Below, piece after piece: positions 43,478-53,179 of a stretch of 64,000 nt of DNA. How positions within the stretch are numbered: the first letter of the stretch is position 1; each line of letters starts with the position of its first letter. The DNA comes from Oligoflexales bacterium. Lineage in GTDB: Bacteria > Bdellovibrionota_B > Oligoflexia > Oligoflexales > JALZUQ01. Location of the stretch: the NCBI GenBank assembly GCA_023301465.1, contig JALZUQ010000035.1:1-64000 (forward strand), given 5' to 3'. Below the pieces are notes generated by a model. That model was not told the DNA's origin, made no database searches, and saw only the letters and a program-made list of their open reading frames with translations. Made by a program: the position numbers and the translations under genes.

Positions 43478-44926
43478 TTGAAAGATCTCTACTACATTTT
43501 CTCAGAGCATGGGAAAGTTGGTCCACTCGATTCGTTCGAGATACGTGCAGCACTTCGTGTTGGCGAAGTGGATCCTTTTGACCTCGCGTCAAAAGAAGGC
43601 TCAAAAATAAAAAGAGCCATTGTTGAGATCGATGAAATTTTTGCTACACCTGAAAACCAGTTTTCTCATGAAGATCATGTCGAAATAACTTTAAACAGAG
43701 CTGTTGGAGACAACCAAGACAGAGAAGTTAGCTACCGCCCCACTACTTCCCTTATTAAAACTGCTCAGGCTGTCCCTCTTAAACAGGTAAAGAAAAAAGA
43801 ACAACAAGACGCAAGAAAAGCAAAAATACAGGCTAAAAAAGTAAAAGTTGAAACCAACAAGATAAATCGAAAAGATCAGAAAAAATATCATATTCACACC
43901 CAAAAAGCTAAATATGGCCCCTTTAGTGCCAGAGACATTATTGCAAAATATAATCTCGGAGATTTAGCTTCAACAACAACCGTTCAAAAAATTGGCGTCA
44001 AATTAAAGATACCAATTGGCAAGTTTGTCAAAATATATCAAAAAAACAAAAACCCTAATATTAAAGCTAGAAATTATTATATTTCTTCATTTTTTGAAGA
44101 CAAAACTTTAATAACGAAGGCCCTTTGGATTATGGTGGGGGTCGCAGCTGCTTTATTATTTTACTTTACTCTTGAAAAGGCAAAAGAAACTAGAAATATA
44201 AAAACTAAACATAAAAACAAGACGCAAGTAAATCAGAGAACCATTAAACCTGAGCCAATTAAAGCAACACCTAAAAAAACGACGATTCTTAAATCGAGGC
44301 AAAATCGTTTTGAGATAATCTCAAATAAACCAACTAAAACTATAAATGAACCAAGACAAATCATAAAGAAAGCTAAACCCAAAAGAGTACCACGCCCCAA
44401 AAGAGTAAAGAGAACTGCTACCACAAAGAAGAAATCAAAGGCCGTAAAACGGACAATAAAAAGATCACCACCCAAACGGATTGTTGCGAGACTTAAAAGT
44501 AAACCAAAACCATATAAACCCCGAAGCAGCTTAAATGTTAAATCAAGACCTGAGAAGTTTACTACGATTGCAAAGTACTCAACGAAGCCTACTAAGAAAA
44601 AAGTTGTAAAGGCTAAACCAGTTGTTAAAAAAACTCCTAGCCGAAAAAACAAACCTTCCACTTCAAGCTCACTTGGGAATATTCCAAGCACCTCGGGTAA
44701 GGTGGGACAAAAAATGAGGTTTGGCCCTGTTTCCTACTCCACGTCGGCGGTAGCAAGCTGTCCAGCAAAATGCGTATTGACGTTTAATGGCCGAGGAGGG
44801 ACATCTATAAGAGCTACTTTTTTTAAAGCTCGGTTTGGGTCTCTGCTATCCAGAAAAGGAGGGAAAGCCACTATTTCAGGCCTTGTATCCTCTGGAAATC
44901 GCTTTCTTCTTCAAAAAGTCGATTGA
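43478..44926 (+). CDS. Tandem GYF-domain membrane protein with a long basic linker
   Basis: This 482-residue protein has two GYF_2/DUF4339-type domains (residues 1-55: YYIFSEHGKVGPLDSFEIRA; about 145-190: YHIHTQKAKYGPFSARDIIA), then one membrane helix (about 213-230). A Lys/Pro/Arg-rich linker of about 180 residues follows, then a small C-terminal domain with a Cys pair (SCPAKC). GYF domains bind proline-rich peptides. The basic linker resembles TonB-like or envelope-spanning spacers. It starts at TTG after GGAG. Confidence 0.65.
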   Translation: MKDLYYIFSEHGKVGPLDSFEIRAALRVGEVDPFDLASKEGSKIKRAIVEIDEIFATPENQFSHEDHVEITLNRAVGDNQDREVSYRPTTSLIKTAQAVPLKQVKKKEQQDARKAKIQAKKVKVETNKINRKDQKKYHIHTQKAKYGPFSARDIIAKYNLGDLASTTTVQKIGVKLKIPIGKFVKIYQKNKNPNIKARNYYISSFFEDKTLITKALWIMVGVAAALLFYFTLEKAKETRNIKTKHKNKTQVNQRTIKPEPIKATPKKTTILKSRQNRFEIISNKPTKTINEPRQIIKKAKPKRVPRPKRVKRTATTKKKSKAVKRTIKRSPPKRIVARLKSKPKPYKPRSSLNVKSRPEKFTTIAKYSTKPTKKKVVKAKPVVKKTPSRKNKPSTSSSLGNIPSTSGKVGQKMRFGPVSYSTSAVASCPAKCVLTFNGRGGTSIRATFFKARFGSLLSRKGGKATISGLVSSGNRFLLQKVD

Positions 44927-45018
44927 TTACAAAACCTTATAAACAAAAGTTTCCGATTGACGTTCGTGCTCTCAAAGCTTATCTATATCTTCTAATGTTT
45001 TTAGTGGAGAAATAGAAC

Positions 45019-45246
45019 ATGCCAGTACCTAAGTTTAGAACCTCAGCATCCAAAAGAGATATGAGAAGGTCGCACCACGCATTGAAAACTCCGGGCATGT
45101 CTTCTTGTGACAACTGTGGAAATATCCGCATTCCACATAGAGCTTGTTCTAGTTGTGGTTTCTACAGAAAAAAGCAAGTCCTTACGGCAAAGTCTGAGCG
45201 TAACCTAGACAACTTAGGTTTCACAGACGCAGATATGAACAAATAA
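45019..45246 (+). CDS. rpmF: 50S ribosomal protein L32
   Basis: This 75-residue protein has MPVPKFRTSASKRDMRRSHH and the zinc-type CDNCG...CSSCG pairs of the Cys-containing L32 form. GGAG precedes the ATG. It is upstream of fabD, the common fatty-acid operon order, but plsX and fabH are missing here. Confidence 0.95.
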   Translation: MPVPKFRTSASKRDMRRSHHALKTPGMSSCDNCGNIRIPHRACSSCGFYRKKQVLTAKSERNLDNLGFTDADMNK

Positions 45247-45264
45247 CTTTTTTAGTTACAGCCC

Positions 45265-46188
45265 ATGCCTAACAAAAAAAAGCTTCTAGTAATGTTTCCC
45301 GGCCAAGGTTCCCAAAAAATTGGGATGGGTCGGGATTTTTTTGATCAAAGCAAAATAGTTCAAGACTATTATGCGACTGCATCTGAGATATGTGGTGTAG
45401 ACATTCAAAAACTTTGTTTTGATGGTCCAATAGAAGAGCTCACCTTAACAGAAAACCTCCAGCCAAGCTTACTTACGGCGTGCATGGCATATTGGGAAAA
45501 CCTCAAACCAAACCTTAATGAATATGAACTACACTTTGCTGGGCATAGCTTGGGTGAATATGCAGCTCTTGTCGCAGCTGGTAAAGTCGACTTTCAAAAA
45601 GCCGTATCATTAGTAAGAGCACGTGGAAAAGCAATGCAATCTGCCGTTCCAGTTGGTGAGGGTGCTATGGCTGCTGTCTTAACGACAGAACAAGATCACG
45701 TTATTGAAGTTTGCAATTCAATATCTCAAGAATTTAAAGAAGCTTGTTCCCCAGCAAATTACAATTCATCTTCGCAGTTGGTGATTGCCGGTAGCAAAAA
45801 AACCGTAACTGAAGCCGTTGACCGTTTAAAGGCTCAAAAGATTAGAGCCATCCCATTAAAGGTCAGTGCTCCATTTCATTGCTCCTTAATGAAGCCAGCT
45901 AGAGATAGAATGAAATCACTTTTAGAAGATACACAAATTACTTCTAATTCTATAAAAGTTGCAGCAAACGTATCTGCTAAATTTCAAAGTGAGTACTCCT
46001 CTGAGTACTTGATTGAACAAATTGACCAACCTGTTCTTTGGGCTCAAACTATCCAAAACGCCATTGAAAATGACGTCACTCATTTTGTTGAATGCGGCCC
46101 TGGGACCGCCTTATCTGGCATGCTCAAACGCGATAAACTTTCGGTTGAAATCTTAAGCTATGATGAACTCTGCTCAACTAACGATTAA
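45265..46188 (+). CDS. fabD: Malonyl-CoA:ACP transacylase
   Basis: This 307-residue enzyme loads malonyl on acyl carrier protein. It has FPGQGSQKIGMG at the N-terminus, the nucleophile GHSLGEYAALVAAG, the catalytic His in APFHCSLM and VECGPGTALSGM near the end. It starts 18 nt after rpmF. Confidence 0.95.
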   Translation: MPNKKKLLVMFPGQGSQKIGMGRDFFDQSKIVQDYYATASEICGVDIQKLCFDGPIEELTLTENLQPSLLTACMAYWENLKPNLNEYELHFAGHSLGEYAALVAAGKVDFQKAVSLVRARGKAMQSAVPVGEGAMAAVLTTEQDHVIEVCNSISQEFKEACSPANYNSSSQLVIAGSKKTVTEAVDRLKAQKIRAIPLKVSAPFHCSLMKPARDRMKSLLEDTQITSNSIKVAANVSAKFQSEYSSEYLIEQIDQPVLWAQTIQNAIENDVTHFVECGPGTALSGMLKRDKLSVEILSYDELCSTND

Positions 46189-46283
46189 ACCCTTCGGGTC
46201 TTAGCCTTAAAAAATAACTTCTTACACTCAAACATTAAAATTAGTATAAATACATATTAGCCCATAAACGAGGAGGAAGTATT

Positions 46284-46682
46284 ATGTCATCTAATCAAGG
46301 TTCATGTCTTTGTAAGTCAGTTCAGTATAAACTTGAAGGTGAACCAAATAGTTTCTACTTATGCCATTGCACAAGATGTCGTAAAGTTAGCGGGACAGCA
46401 CATGTAGCAAACTTATTTTTTCAAGATACTTCCATAGAGTGGGTTTCTGGAAAAGAAAAAGTCAAAACATATGCACTAGCAGATAGCCATTTTAAAAATT
46501 CATTTTGCACACAATGTGGTAGCCAAGTGCCAACAACTCTCAGTAATAGTAAAGTCATGGTTCCAGCTGGAAGCTTAGACACTGATGTACACATTAAACC
46601 AAATGCTCATATTTTTTGTGACAGCCGTGCAAACTGGGAATCTAGTATTGAAAACACACCAAAATTTAGTGAAATGCCATAA
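46284..46682 (+). CDS. GFA/CENP-V family zinc protein
   Basis: This 132-residue protein has the GFA fold signature: CLCKSVQYKLEG, CHCTRCRKVSGTAHVANLF and FCTQCGSQVPT, giving two zinc sites. The family is named after a glutathione-dependent formaldehyde-activating enzyme, but most members have no proven reaction. GAGGAGGAAG precedes the ATG. It is monocistronic. Confidence 0.88.
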   Translation: MSSNQGSCLCKSVQYKLEGEPNSFYLCHCTRCRKVSGTAHVANLFFQDTSIEWVSGKEKVKTYALADSHFKNSFCTQCGSQVPTTLSNSKVMVPAGSLDTDVHIKPNAHIFCDSRANWESSIENTPKFSEMP

Positions 46683-46703
46683 AATAAATAGAATTATCCA
46701 ACT

Positions 46704-47945
46704 TTATTTAAAAGAAGCATGACAACTATCTGTTGCTTGCAAGCTCTCGATTTTTTGATCAATGAGTTTTGATAAATCATTTATGATGTCCTCTAGAGTC
46801 ACAGAGCTCTTCATTTTTTTCATAGCAGAGTGCTCAGGAACAATTTCTATGTAAGGGATGAAAGTATTAAAATCATGTTCTTCTTCACCCAAATATGCAG
46901 CTGAGAGCATTAATCCTCTTAACCTATTTAGAGTTGCTGATTTTATCTTATTTGCTTGTAAGCTTAATTTCACTCTAAGATAACCTCCCCCACTTTCAAC
47001 TGCAGCAAGCATCGCTTTTATTCTTAAAAGCCCCAACAATCTAATCTTCGCTAATACTGGAGTAGTAAAGCCATGATTTAAATGTATTCCATCAAAAAGA
47101 TTTCTGCCTTTAAATTTTACAGTCTGTGAAGGGTTACTAAAAAAATAGGGTTTATCCATCAAAACCCTATTTTGCTCGTAAGAAAAACGAATAAACTTTG
47201 CAACAATTACTTTAAATAAGTTAAATTTATCATTACTTGCTAAAAGATCGTCACTTAATATATCAATTGTTTCAGTTTCAGGGGGTGATACCCATCTTTG
47301 AACTGAAGTTGAGATAGGTGGGGTTTCAATTAGCCCGCGAGAACCCAGTTGAATAAGAGCGGATTTTGTTAATAAGTGATACATTTCATGTCCAGCCTCT
47401 TGACTAAGATAATGTAACCAAAAACTTTTATCAGAAAAAACGGATAATAATTCAGCTTCAAATTCATTTTTAGCAAAAGAGATTAAAAAACGATAAACAT
47501 CTTCTATCTTTCCTTTGACTAAGAATGATTTGCGGTAGTTGTATTCAGGAGCATCTTTTATAAATAAGGGCACACCTTCTATATTTATTAGTTCTATTGA
47601 AAATTTTTCAATAGAACTACTCATAAAATTTTTCCAAAACGGTTTTATCTCTCGAACTGTTAGAAATTTACTTTTAGCTATAAAAACAAAGCTAATTTCT
47701 TGTCCGATCTTTGCACTGGTTAAAACTTTAAAAGTAGCTCTTGGTGTTCCTGACCCAACCACCGCGATTGAAGAGAGTAGCTCATCTGGGATTGTTCTTT
47801 TTATATGAGGGTCTAAATCAACATCGGTATTTCTACTTTCTACAATGTCTTCATTCATTTGTGATAGTAAATCATCTGCAAAAGTAGATGCAGAAACACA
47901 AAAGAAACTAAGATACAAAAAGAGTGATAAACATATTTGACTCAT
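46704..47945 (-). CDS. Secreted protein of unknown function
   Basis: This 413-residue protein has a signal peptide (about residues 1-24, cut near TFA|DD). The ATG at 47945 follows GGAAAGG; the track starts one TTG codon earlier. The mature part is mixed alpha/beta with LSQEAGHEMYHLL in the middle (an HExxH-like but not exact motif). No family is recognised. Confidence 0.6.
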   Translation of the reverse strand: MSQICLSLFLYLSFFCVSASTFADDLLSQMNEDIVESRNTDVDLDPHIKRTIPDELLSSIAVVGSGTPRATFKVLTSAKIGQEISFVFIAKSKFLTVREIKPFWKNFMSSSIEKFSIELINIEGVPLFIKDAPEYNYRKSFLVKGKIEDVYRFLISFAKNEFEAELLSVFSDKSFWLHYLSQEAGHEMYHLLTKSALIQLGSRGLIETPPISTSVQRWVSPPETETIDILSDDLLASNDKFNLFKVIVAKFIRFSYEQNRVLMDKPYFFSNPSQTVKFKGRNLFDGIHLNHGFTTPVLAKIRLLGLLRIKAMLAAVESGGGYLRVKLSLQANKIKSATLNRLRGLMLSAAYLGEEEHDFNTFIPYIEIVPEHSAMKKMKSSVTLEDIINDLSKLIDQKIESLQATDSCHASFK

Positions 47946-48157
47946 CAAAAAGCCTTTCCAAATAGATTTAACTTAAAGGGGGCGACAAAAGAGGTAGCAT
48001 TTAATCACAACGACTGCAAATTAAATAGGCAAATCAATGGGTGGTTATATTTTTAAGGCAATGAAGTTAGCTACTTAAAGAAGACTGTTATAGAAGATGA
48101 GATAACTCGACTCTTAATCGCTATATTCCAAATGAAATGTTCACTGAACGAGACAAC

Positions 48158-48550
48158 ATGACCAAAGCATCAGCGACAATACGCATTAACGCACTTCTTA
48201 TAGATGGAATTACTTTATTTGTGTTTATTTATATTTTATTACCTATTGCACTACCATTACTCTTTCAGAGTAATGAGATAAGAGGTCGTGTGGGTGCAGG
48301 GTTACTTTTGCTTATATTTTTATATGAACCGTTCATGGTTAGATATTTTGGTGCAACAATTGGCCATAAATTTTTTGGACTATATGTAAAGTCTGTAAAT
48401 GGATCCAATTTAACAATGCTTCAAGCTATGATGAGGAGCTTGATAAAAGGGTTTTTCGGCTTATTTTCTTTTATGACTTTTTATAGAAGCGGTAATACCA
48501 TTCATGACTATTTTACAAACTCATGTGTTTACTTAAAAAAATCAAATTAA
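48158..48550 (+). CDS. RDD family membrane protein
   Basis: I start at MTKASATIR (130 residues). It has three membrane helices, the RDD-type start RINALLIDGITLFVFIYI and the conserved GATIGHKFFGLYVKS and NTIHDYFTNSCVY. In this family the second Asp pair lies at HDYF. Function is unknown; some members are sodium/proton antiporters. It converges with miaB, 9 nt overlap. Confidence 0.78.
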   Translation: MTKASATIRINALLIDGITLFVFIYILLPIALPLLFQSNEIRGRVGAGLLLLIFLYEPFMVRYFGATIGHKFFGLYVKSVNGSNLTMLQAMMRSLIKGFFGLFSFMTFYRSGNTIHDYFTNSCVYLKKSN

Positions 48551-49927
48551 TTTTGCTTCTAATGCTGTTTTATTTGCTTTGATTATTTCGACATTCACAC
48601 TTTGACCAATGATATCTCGGTTACTCACAACCTTCGTCAGTCGAAACTCATTCGTACGCCCATAGTAAGTGTTCTCATACTTATCTGAACGGTAAGTAAC
48701 TAGCATTTCCGTTTGCTTCCCTACTTCGGCTTGATTCAATTCAGATGTAATTACATCTTGAATTTCGTTTAATTTTTGCAGTCTCTTCGTTTTAACCGAT
48801 TCTTCTATTTGATTTCTAAATCGTGCAGCTGCAGTATTTTTGCGTGAACTATACTTAAATGCATATACAAAACAATATCTCATTTTCTTAACAAGATCTA
48901 AAGTCTGTTGAAAATCCTCGTCAGACTCTCCTGGAAAACCAACGATCAAATCTGTAGAGATGGCAAAATCAGGCTTTACAGAGCGTATCCAATCAACACG
49001 CTCATAGTATTCGGCAACTGTCACTTTTCTTTTCATGGATTTTAAAATGGTATCTGAACCAGATTGAACTGGTAAATGTAAATAATTTCCAAGCTTGGGC
49101 TCAGATAAAAATAAATCGGCAAGCTCACGACTGAAATCATGTGGGTTAGAAGTTGTAAAACGCAATTTATATAGATCATCTAACCCTGCAACTTGCTTTA
49201 AAAGATCAACGAATGGAGTTAATTTTGTATCCACGAGACCTTTTTCAAGTAAATCAAGACCATAGCTATTCACGTTTTGGCCAAGCAAGGTAATTTCTCT
49301 TGTTCCATGGGTCAAAAATGCTTTTACCTCTTCTACAATCGTAGCAGGCATTTTTGATACTTCTTTTCCCCGAGTAAAAGGAACCACACAAAAAGTGCAG
49401 AAGTTGTTACAGCCTTGAGCAATATTAACAAATCTAGAGATAGAGTTCTTTCCGGCAATGGTTGGTTTTTCTTTTTTGAGTGCCGGATTTTGAATTGGCA
49501 TTGCTTTTTGATCTTTATGAAATCCAACTGACATTTCAATTCTGTTGGATTTTATAGATTTATTGTAGAGGTCATGAATTTCAGAAATTTTTCCGGGACT
49601 TAAGATGATATCAATTCCTCGGTTTGCTTTGGCGAGACGCTTTGCCTCTGCTTGTGCAACACAACCTGTAACTGCAATTTTTAATTTAGGATTTTGTTTT
49701 TTGAGCTCATCTAGGCGGCCAAGTCTACTGAGTACTTTTTGAGTTGCTTTTTCTCGGATGTGACAAGTGTTTAAAATAATTAAATCTGCATCTGCTTCTG
49801 AATTAGCGGTTTTGAAGTTTTGATTCTGTAGAATAGAAATCATCTCTTCACTATCAGCAACGTTCATTTGACAACCCCAAGTCTCTACATGGAACTTAGG
49901 GGTAGAATTTGATACTAATTCACTCAT
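48542..49927 (-). CDS. miaB: tRNA-2-methylthio-N6-dimethylallyladenosine synthase
   Basis: This 461-residue radical-SAM methylthiotransferase modifies A37 of tRNAs. The N-terminal MTTase domain has ETWGCQMNVADSEEM, NTCHIREKA and TGCVAQAE. The radical-SAM motif is CNNFCTFCVVP, and a TRAM domain ends the protein. It is coupled to ffh by a 4-nt overlap. Confidence 0.95.
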   Translation of the reverse strand: MSELVSNSTPKFHVETWGCQMNVADSEEMISILQNQNFKTANSEADADLIILNTCHIREKATQKVLSRLGRLDELKKQNPKLKIAVTGCVAQAEAKRLAKANRGIDIILSPGKISEIHDLYNKSIKSNRIEMSVGFHKDQKAMPIQNPALKKEKPTIAGKNSISRFVNIAQGCNNFCTFCVVPFTRGKEVSKMPATIVEEVKAFLTHGTREITLLGQNVNSYGLDLLEKGLVDTKLTPFVDLLKQVAGLDDLYKLRFTTSNPHDFSRELADLFLSEPKLGNYLHLPVQSGSDTILKSMKRKVTVAEYYERVDWIRSVKPDFAISTDLIVGFPGESDEDFQQTLDLVKKMRYCFVYAFKYSSRKNTAAARFRNQIEESVKTKRLQKLNEIQDVITSELNQAEVGKQTEMLVTYRSDKYENTYYGRTNEFRLTKVVSNRDIIGQSVNVEIIKANKTALEAKLI

Positions 49928-51468
49928 TTTTTTCTGTTCTTCTTTCTTGATTTTTTTGCGGCTTTTCTAGCCTTTTTAAGACGGTCTTTATCTATAGATC
50001 TTTTGGCAGGTTGCGGAGCACCGCCCCCTCCCATTCCACCAAACAAATCACCTAATCCACCGAGACCACCACCAGCTCCACCCATAGATTGAGCTAGTTT
50101 TTTCATTTGGCCTAATTGTGACAATTGACCAAGGCCGGGAATTTTACTCATGAGGCCTTTGCCCATCATTCCCATCATTTTCTTCATGCCTTTGAACTTT
50201 TCTACTAGCTCAAAAACATCTTTGTCTTTTCTGCCGGCACCCTTAGAAATACGATTGATACGGCTATTGTTTAAAACCGCAGGCTTTAAACGCTCTTGCT
50301 CAGTCATGGAATCAATAATACTTTTGATACGCACCAGTTCTTTATCGTCAAAATCTGCGTTCTCAGGGATCATATTTTGAAAAGGCAACTTTGCAGCAAC
50401 GTCTTTTAATGAACCCATTTTTTGAATCATGCTGATCTGTTTATAAAAGTCTTTAAAGTTAAACTCACCTTGAAGCATTTTCATGGCATCTTGTTCTTGA
50501 TCTTTGTCTGCAACTTTTTCGAAGTCTTGCATCAAACCAACAACATCACCAAAACCTAAGATTCGGCTAGCGAGACCTTCAGGTCTAAAGACCTCAATTT
50601 GTTTGAGGTCTTCCCCTATACCCAAGAACTTAATTGGCTTACCAGTTACTTCTCGAATACTAAGTGCAGCACCACCTCTGGCGTCACCATCAAGTTTCGT
50701 CATGATGAAACCATCAAGCTCTAACTGAGCGTTGAAAGCATCAGCAGTTGTCACTGCATCTTGTCCCATCATCGCATCAACCACTAATAGAACATGGTCC
50801 GGCTTTGTGGTTTCTTTGACAAGTCTCAGCTCGTCCATCAACTCACTATCAATGGTCAAACGCCCTGCGGTATCAAACAAAACCGTATCGTGACCATGCT
50901 CATATGCATACTTCACTGCATTCTGACAGATTTTATCAACGGGAGTATCAGCTTGATGAAATACCTCAACACCAATTCTATCACCTAAAACTTTTAGCTG
51001 GTTCACAGCAGCTGGCCTATAAATATCTGCAGCTACCATTAATGGTTTGCGTTTTTTTTGTTCTTTAAAAAGCTTTGTGATTTTTGCAGTTGTAGTTGTT
51101 TTACCAGTACCCTGCAAACCAACCATGAGAATAATTGTTGGTCGATTACTTACAAACTTAATACTTGCAGATTCTTCGTCTCCAAGTAAACCCTCTAAAG
51201 ATTCTTTACATGAATTAATAAAATGATCTTGCGGGGTCACTCTCATTTTTTCAGATTTTTTACCGGCACTTAACTTTACTTGTTCGCCCAAGCACTTTTC
51301 TTTGACAGAGCGAACGAATTTTTTAACAACGGAATACTCAACATCAGCATCGAGCAAACTACTTCGAATTGCATCAATCGCCGGTTTGAGATTTGCTTCG
51401 TCAAGCGTGGTGACACCAGTCAGTCTTGACTTAGCCTGTTTAAACCCATTTGAAATTGAATCGAGCAT
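49924..51468 (-). CDS. ffh: Signal recognition particle protein
   Basis: This 514-residue GTPase directs membrane proteins to SecYEG. It has the N domain, G domain (GLQGTGKTTTTAK, DTAGRL, TKLDGDARGG) and an M domain rich in Met and Gly ending in a Lys-rich tail. It is longer than typical at the C-terminus. The 4.5S RNA gene is not in the window. Confidence 0.95.
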   Translation of the reverse strand: MLDSISNGFKQAKSRLTGVTTLDEANLKPAIDAIRSSLLDADVEYSVVKKFVRSVKEKCLGEQVKLSAGKKSEKMRVTPQDHFINSCKESLEGLLGDEESASIKFVSNRPTIILMVGLQGTGKTTTTAKITKLFKEQKKRKPLMVAADIYRPAAVNQLKVLGDRIGVEVFHQADTPVDKICQNAVKYAYEHGHDTVLFDTAGRLTIDSELMDELRLVKETTKPDHVLLVVDAMMGQDAVTTADAFNAQLELDGFIMTKLDGDARGGAALSIREVTGKPIKFLGIGEDLKQIEVFRPEGLASRILGFGDVVGLMQDFEKVADKDQEQDAMKMLQGEFNFKDFYKQISMIQKMGSLKDVAAKLPFQNMIPENADFDDKELVRIKSIIDSMTEQERLKPAVLNNSRINRISKGAGRKDKDVFELVEKFKGMKKMMGMMGKGLMSKIPGLGQLSQLGQMKKLAQSMGGAGGGLGGLGDLFGGMGGGGAPQPAKRSIDKDRLKKARKAAKKSRKKNRKK

Positions 51469-51475
51469 ACTACTA

Positions 51476-51497
51476 CCTGTGCAAGTTGAATCACAGG
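51476..51497 (-). promoter_or_regulatory. Hairpin over the ffh ribosome binding site
   Basis: A 6-bp stem (CCTGTG / CACAGG, 10-nt loop) ends 8 bases before the ffh ATG. It includes the AGG that would pair with 16S rRNA, so it could limit translation. Confidence 0.3.
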
Positions 51498-51517
51498 GCA
51501 GGTTAGTACAAAAAGCA

Positions 51518-52666
51518 CTATAATTTAACCTTAAAAACCCTCTTTTTACGGTCCCAGAGGAGGTCTTTTTGTATTTTTTGAGATTTTATTGCAGGTTTGC
51601 CTAAATTTTGTGCTTTTTTGACTTGAACCCTTACCTTCCCAATGGGGAGGCGGATGTATTTTCCTCGGTTCATACTCACTTCAAACTCACCATCACTTGC
51701 AGCTAGACCCCACAATAACTTTAAAGAATCTTTTACCGCCTCTGGAGAAACTCTTTCATGTTTACATCTTGGATGAAACATCCCTAAAGATTTTAAATAC
51801 TCAACTTGTTGAGCATTCGGAGTTAGATATGGAAACTTACAGCCTCTTGCAAAACTTTTTGCTTCTAAGGGGATTTTCAAGAGAAACTCCGGAGCAGGGC
51901 TTACAGAAACAACGTAATCTTGTTTTTGTATCGGGCCTACAAGCTTAACGATTCCAAGGTGTGTGTTTTTTTTAATATAATTCACTAATAAATTTGCTTC
52001 AATTCCTATCAGACTAACAAAGTAAGACCTGATGCCTGAACCTTTATTACAAAACAAATCTTGGTTCGATTTTTCTTTCAATATTAAAGGGAGCTCTTTC
52101 GAGTCACTTGAACGAATTTGTATACATATCTCGTTAACAGATTTTTGATTTAATAAGTTTGTTTTTAATATCTGTTGACTCAGCGAAGTCATTCTACTCA
52201 CACGGTAAGACTGACGTTTTAATGCGATCAAATTGGCGTTCAAACTCTTTTTAAAACCTTGGTTTATTTGAGTTGCTGTGCACACTAGGCCTCTTTTCTT
52301 TTCAATGCGAACCGAGCAAGCAGGTAATGCTTTTTTAATTCTACTCATAATAGTAGATAGTGCGTTTTCCTTTATTTTGAGCTGGTTTCCATCACAGAGA
52401 CGATTAATGAATTTTTTGTCGTCTTTAAATTCTAGGCCAACATCATCAAATATTAATTCTGTAGAATTTTGTTTTTTTTGAAAATACAAATGGATAAAAT
52501 CAGATTTTGATTGAGAGAAAAATAATGTAAAGGTTGCAAAACTTTTATCTTCACAAAAAGTTTCAGGAACTTTTCCTATCATGGTTTCAACTGAAACAAT
52601 TTGAGCTGATTTAGCAAATGTAAAATTTGTTAAAGTAAAAAAAAGAAAACAAAATCGAACAAGCAT
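51518..52666 (-). CDS. Secreted protein of unknown function
   Basis: This 382-residue protein has a signal peptide (residues 1-18, FAK|SA). The mature protein is mixed with several Cys residues. The late motif ARGCKFPYLTPNAQQVEYLKS is followed by a basic tail. No domain is recognised. It follows the next small membrane protein with a 4-nt gap, so the two are co-transcribed. Confidence 0.6.
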   Translation of the reverse strand: MLVRFCFLFFTLTNFTFAKSAQIVSVETMIGKVPETFCEDKSFATFTLFFSQSKSDFIHLYFQKKQNSTELIFDDVGLEFKDDKKFINRLCDGNQLKIKENALSTIMSRIKKALPACSVRIEKKRGLVCTATQINQGFKKSLNANLIALKRQSYRVSRMTSLSQQILKTNLLNQKSVNEICIQIRSSDSKELPLILKEKSNQDLFCNKGSGIRSYFVSLIGIEANLLVNYIKKNTHLGIVKLVGPIQKQDYVVSVSPAPEFLLKIPLEAKSFARGCKFPYLTPNAQQVEYLKSLGMFHPRCKHERVSPEAVKDSLKLLWGLAASDGEFEVSMNRGKYIRLPIGKVRVQVKKAQNLGKPAIKSQKIQKDLLWDRKKRVFKVKL

Positions 52667-52670
52667 TGGT

Positions 52671-53093
52671 TTATTGTTCTTTAACTTGAAAAGCTAACTC
52701 TACGGACTCAAAATATAAATTGTTTTTATTTTTTACAAGCTTCCACTTGAGTGGCTTACAATCAATAAGCCTTGTGGACTCAACAACTCTACCGCTCGTA
52801 TCTTTTTTAATGAGAGTAACTTTTGAGTTTGCTAAAGAGGATTGATCTGAAGTTGATTTTGCCCAATGATAAAGAGATGCTTGATCATCAGAGTACTTTT
52901 GAAGTTCAACGGTTTTTTGTTGTTCTCCAATATACTCAACATCTTGATCATTGATGAGACGTCCATATGGAATACCATCAATTTCTAAATGATACTCCAT
53001 TTGTACTGGTTGGAAATTTGCGAACATCACAAAAGAACCCAAAGACAAAACTAGGGCCGCAGCAATTCCAACTTTTAAAATAAAACTTTTCAT
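52671..53093 (-). CDS. Small single-pass membrane protein
   Basis: The start MKSFILKVG at 53093 gives 140 residues with one N-terminal helix (signal or anchor). The remainder is polar and beta-rich. The track start is 19 codons earlier. No family is recognised; it is paired with the downstream secreted protein. Confidence 0.55.
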   Translation of the reverse strand: MKSFILKVGIAAALVLSLGSFVMFANFQPVQMEYHLEIDGIPYGRLINDQDVEYIGEQQKTVELQKYSDDQASLYHWAKSTSDQSSLANSKVTLIKKDTSGRVVESTRLIDCKPLKWKLVKNKNNLYFESVELAFQVKEQ

Positions 53094-53179
53094 TCTTATC
53101 TCGATAGTACCAACTAAGTCTATAAAAAACAACGACTTACTTGATTTCACAAATGAGAAGTTTGTAAGAGTTCTTAGGG

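Noticed and set aside
44233-44691. 152-residue hydrophobic ORF antisense to the basic linker
   Set aside because: Lys/Arg/Pro codons read in reverse give Phe/Leu/Gly, so the hydrophobic protein is an artefact.
46190-46215. Short hairpin after fabD as a terminator
   Set aside because: The stem is only four pairs and the T run is weak.
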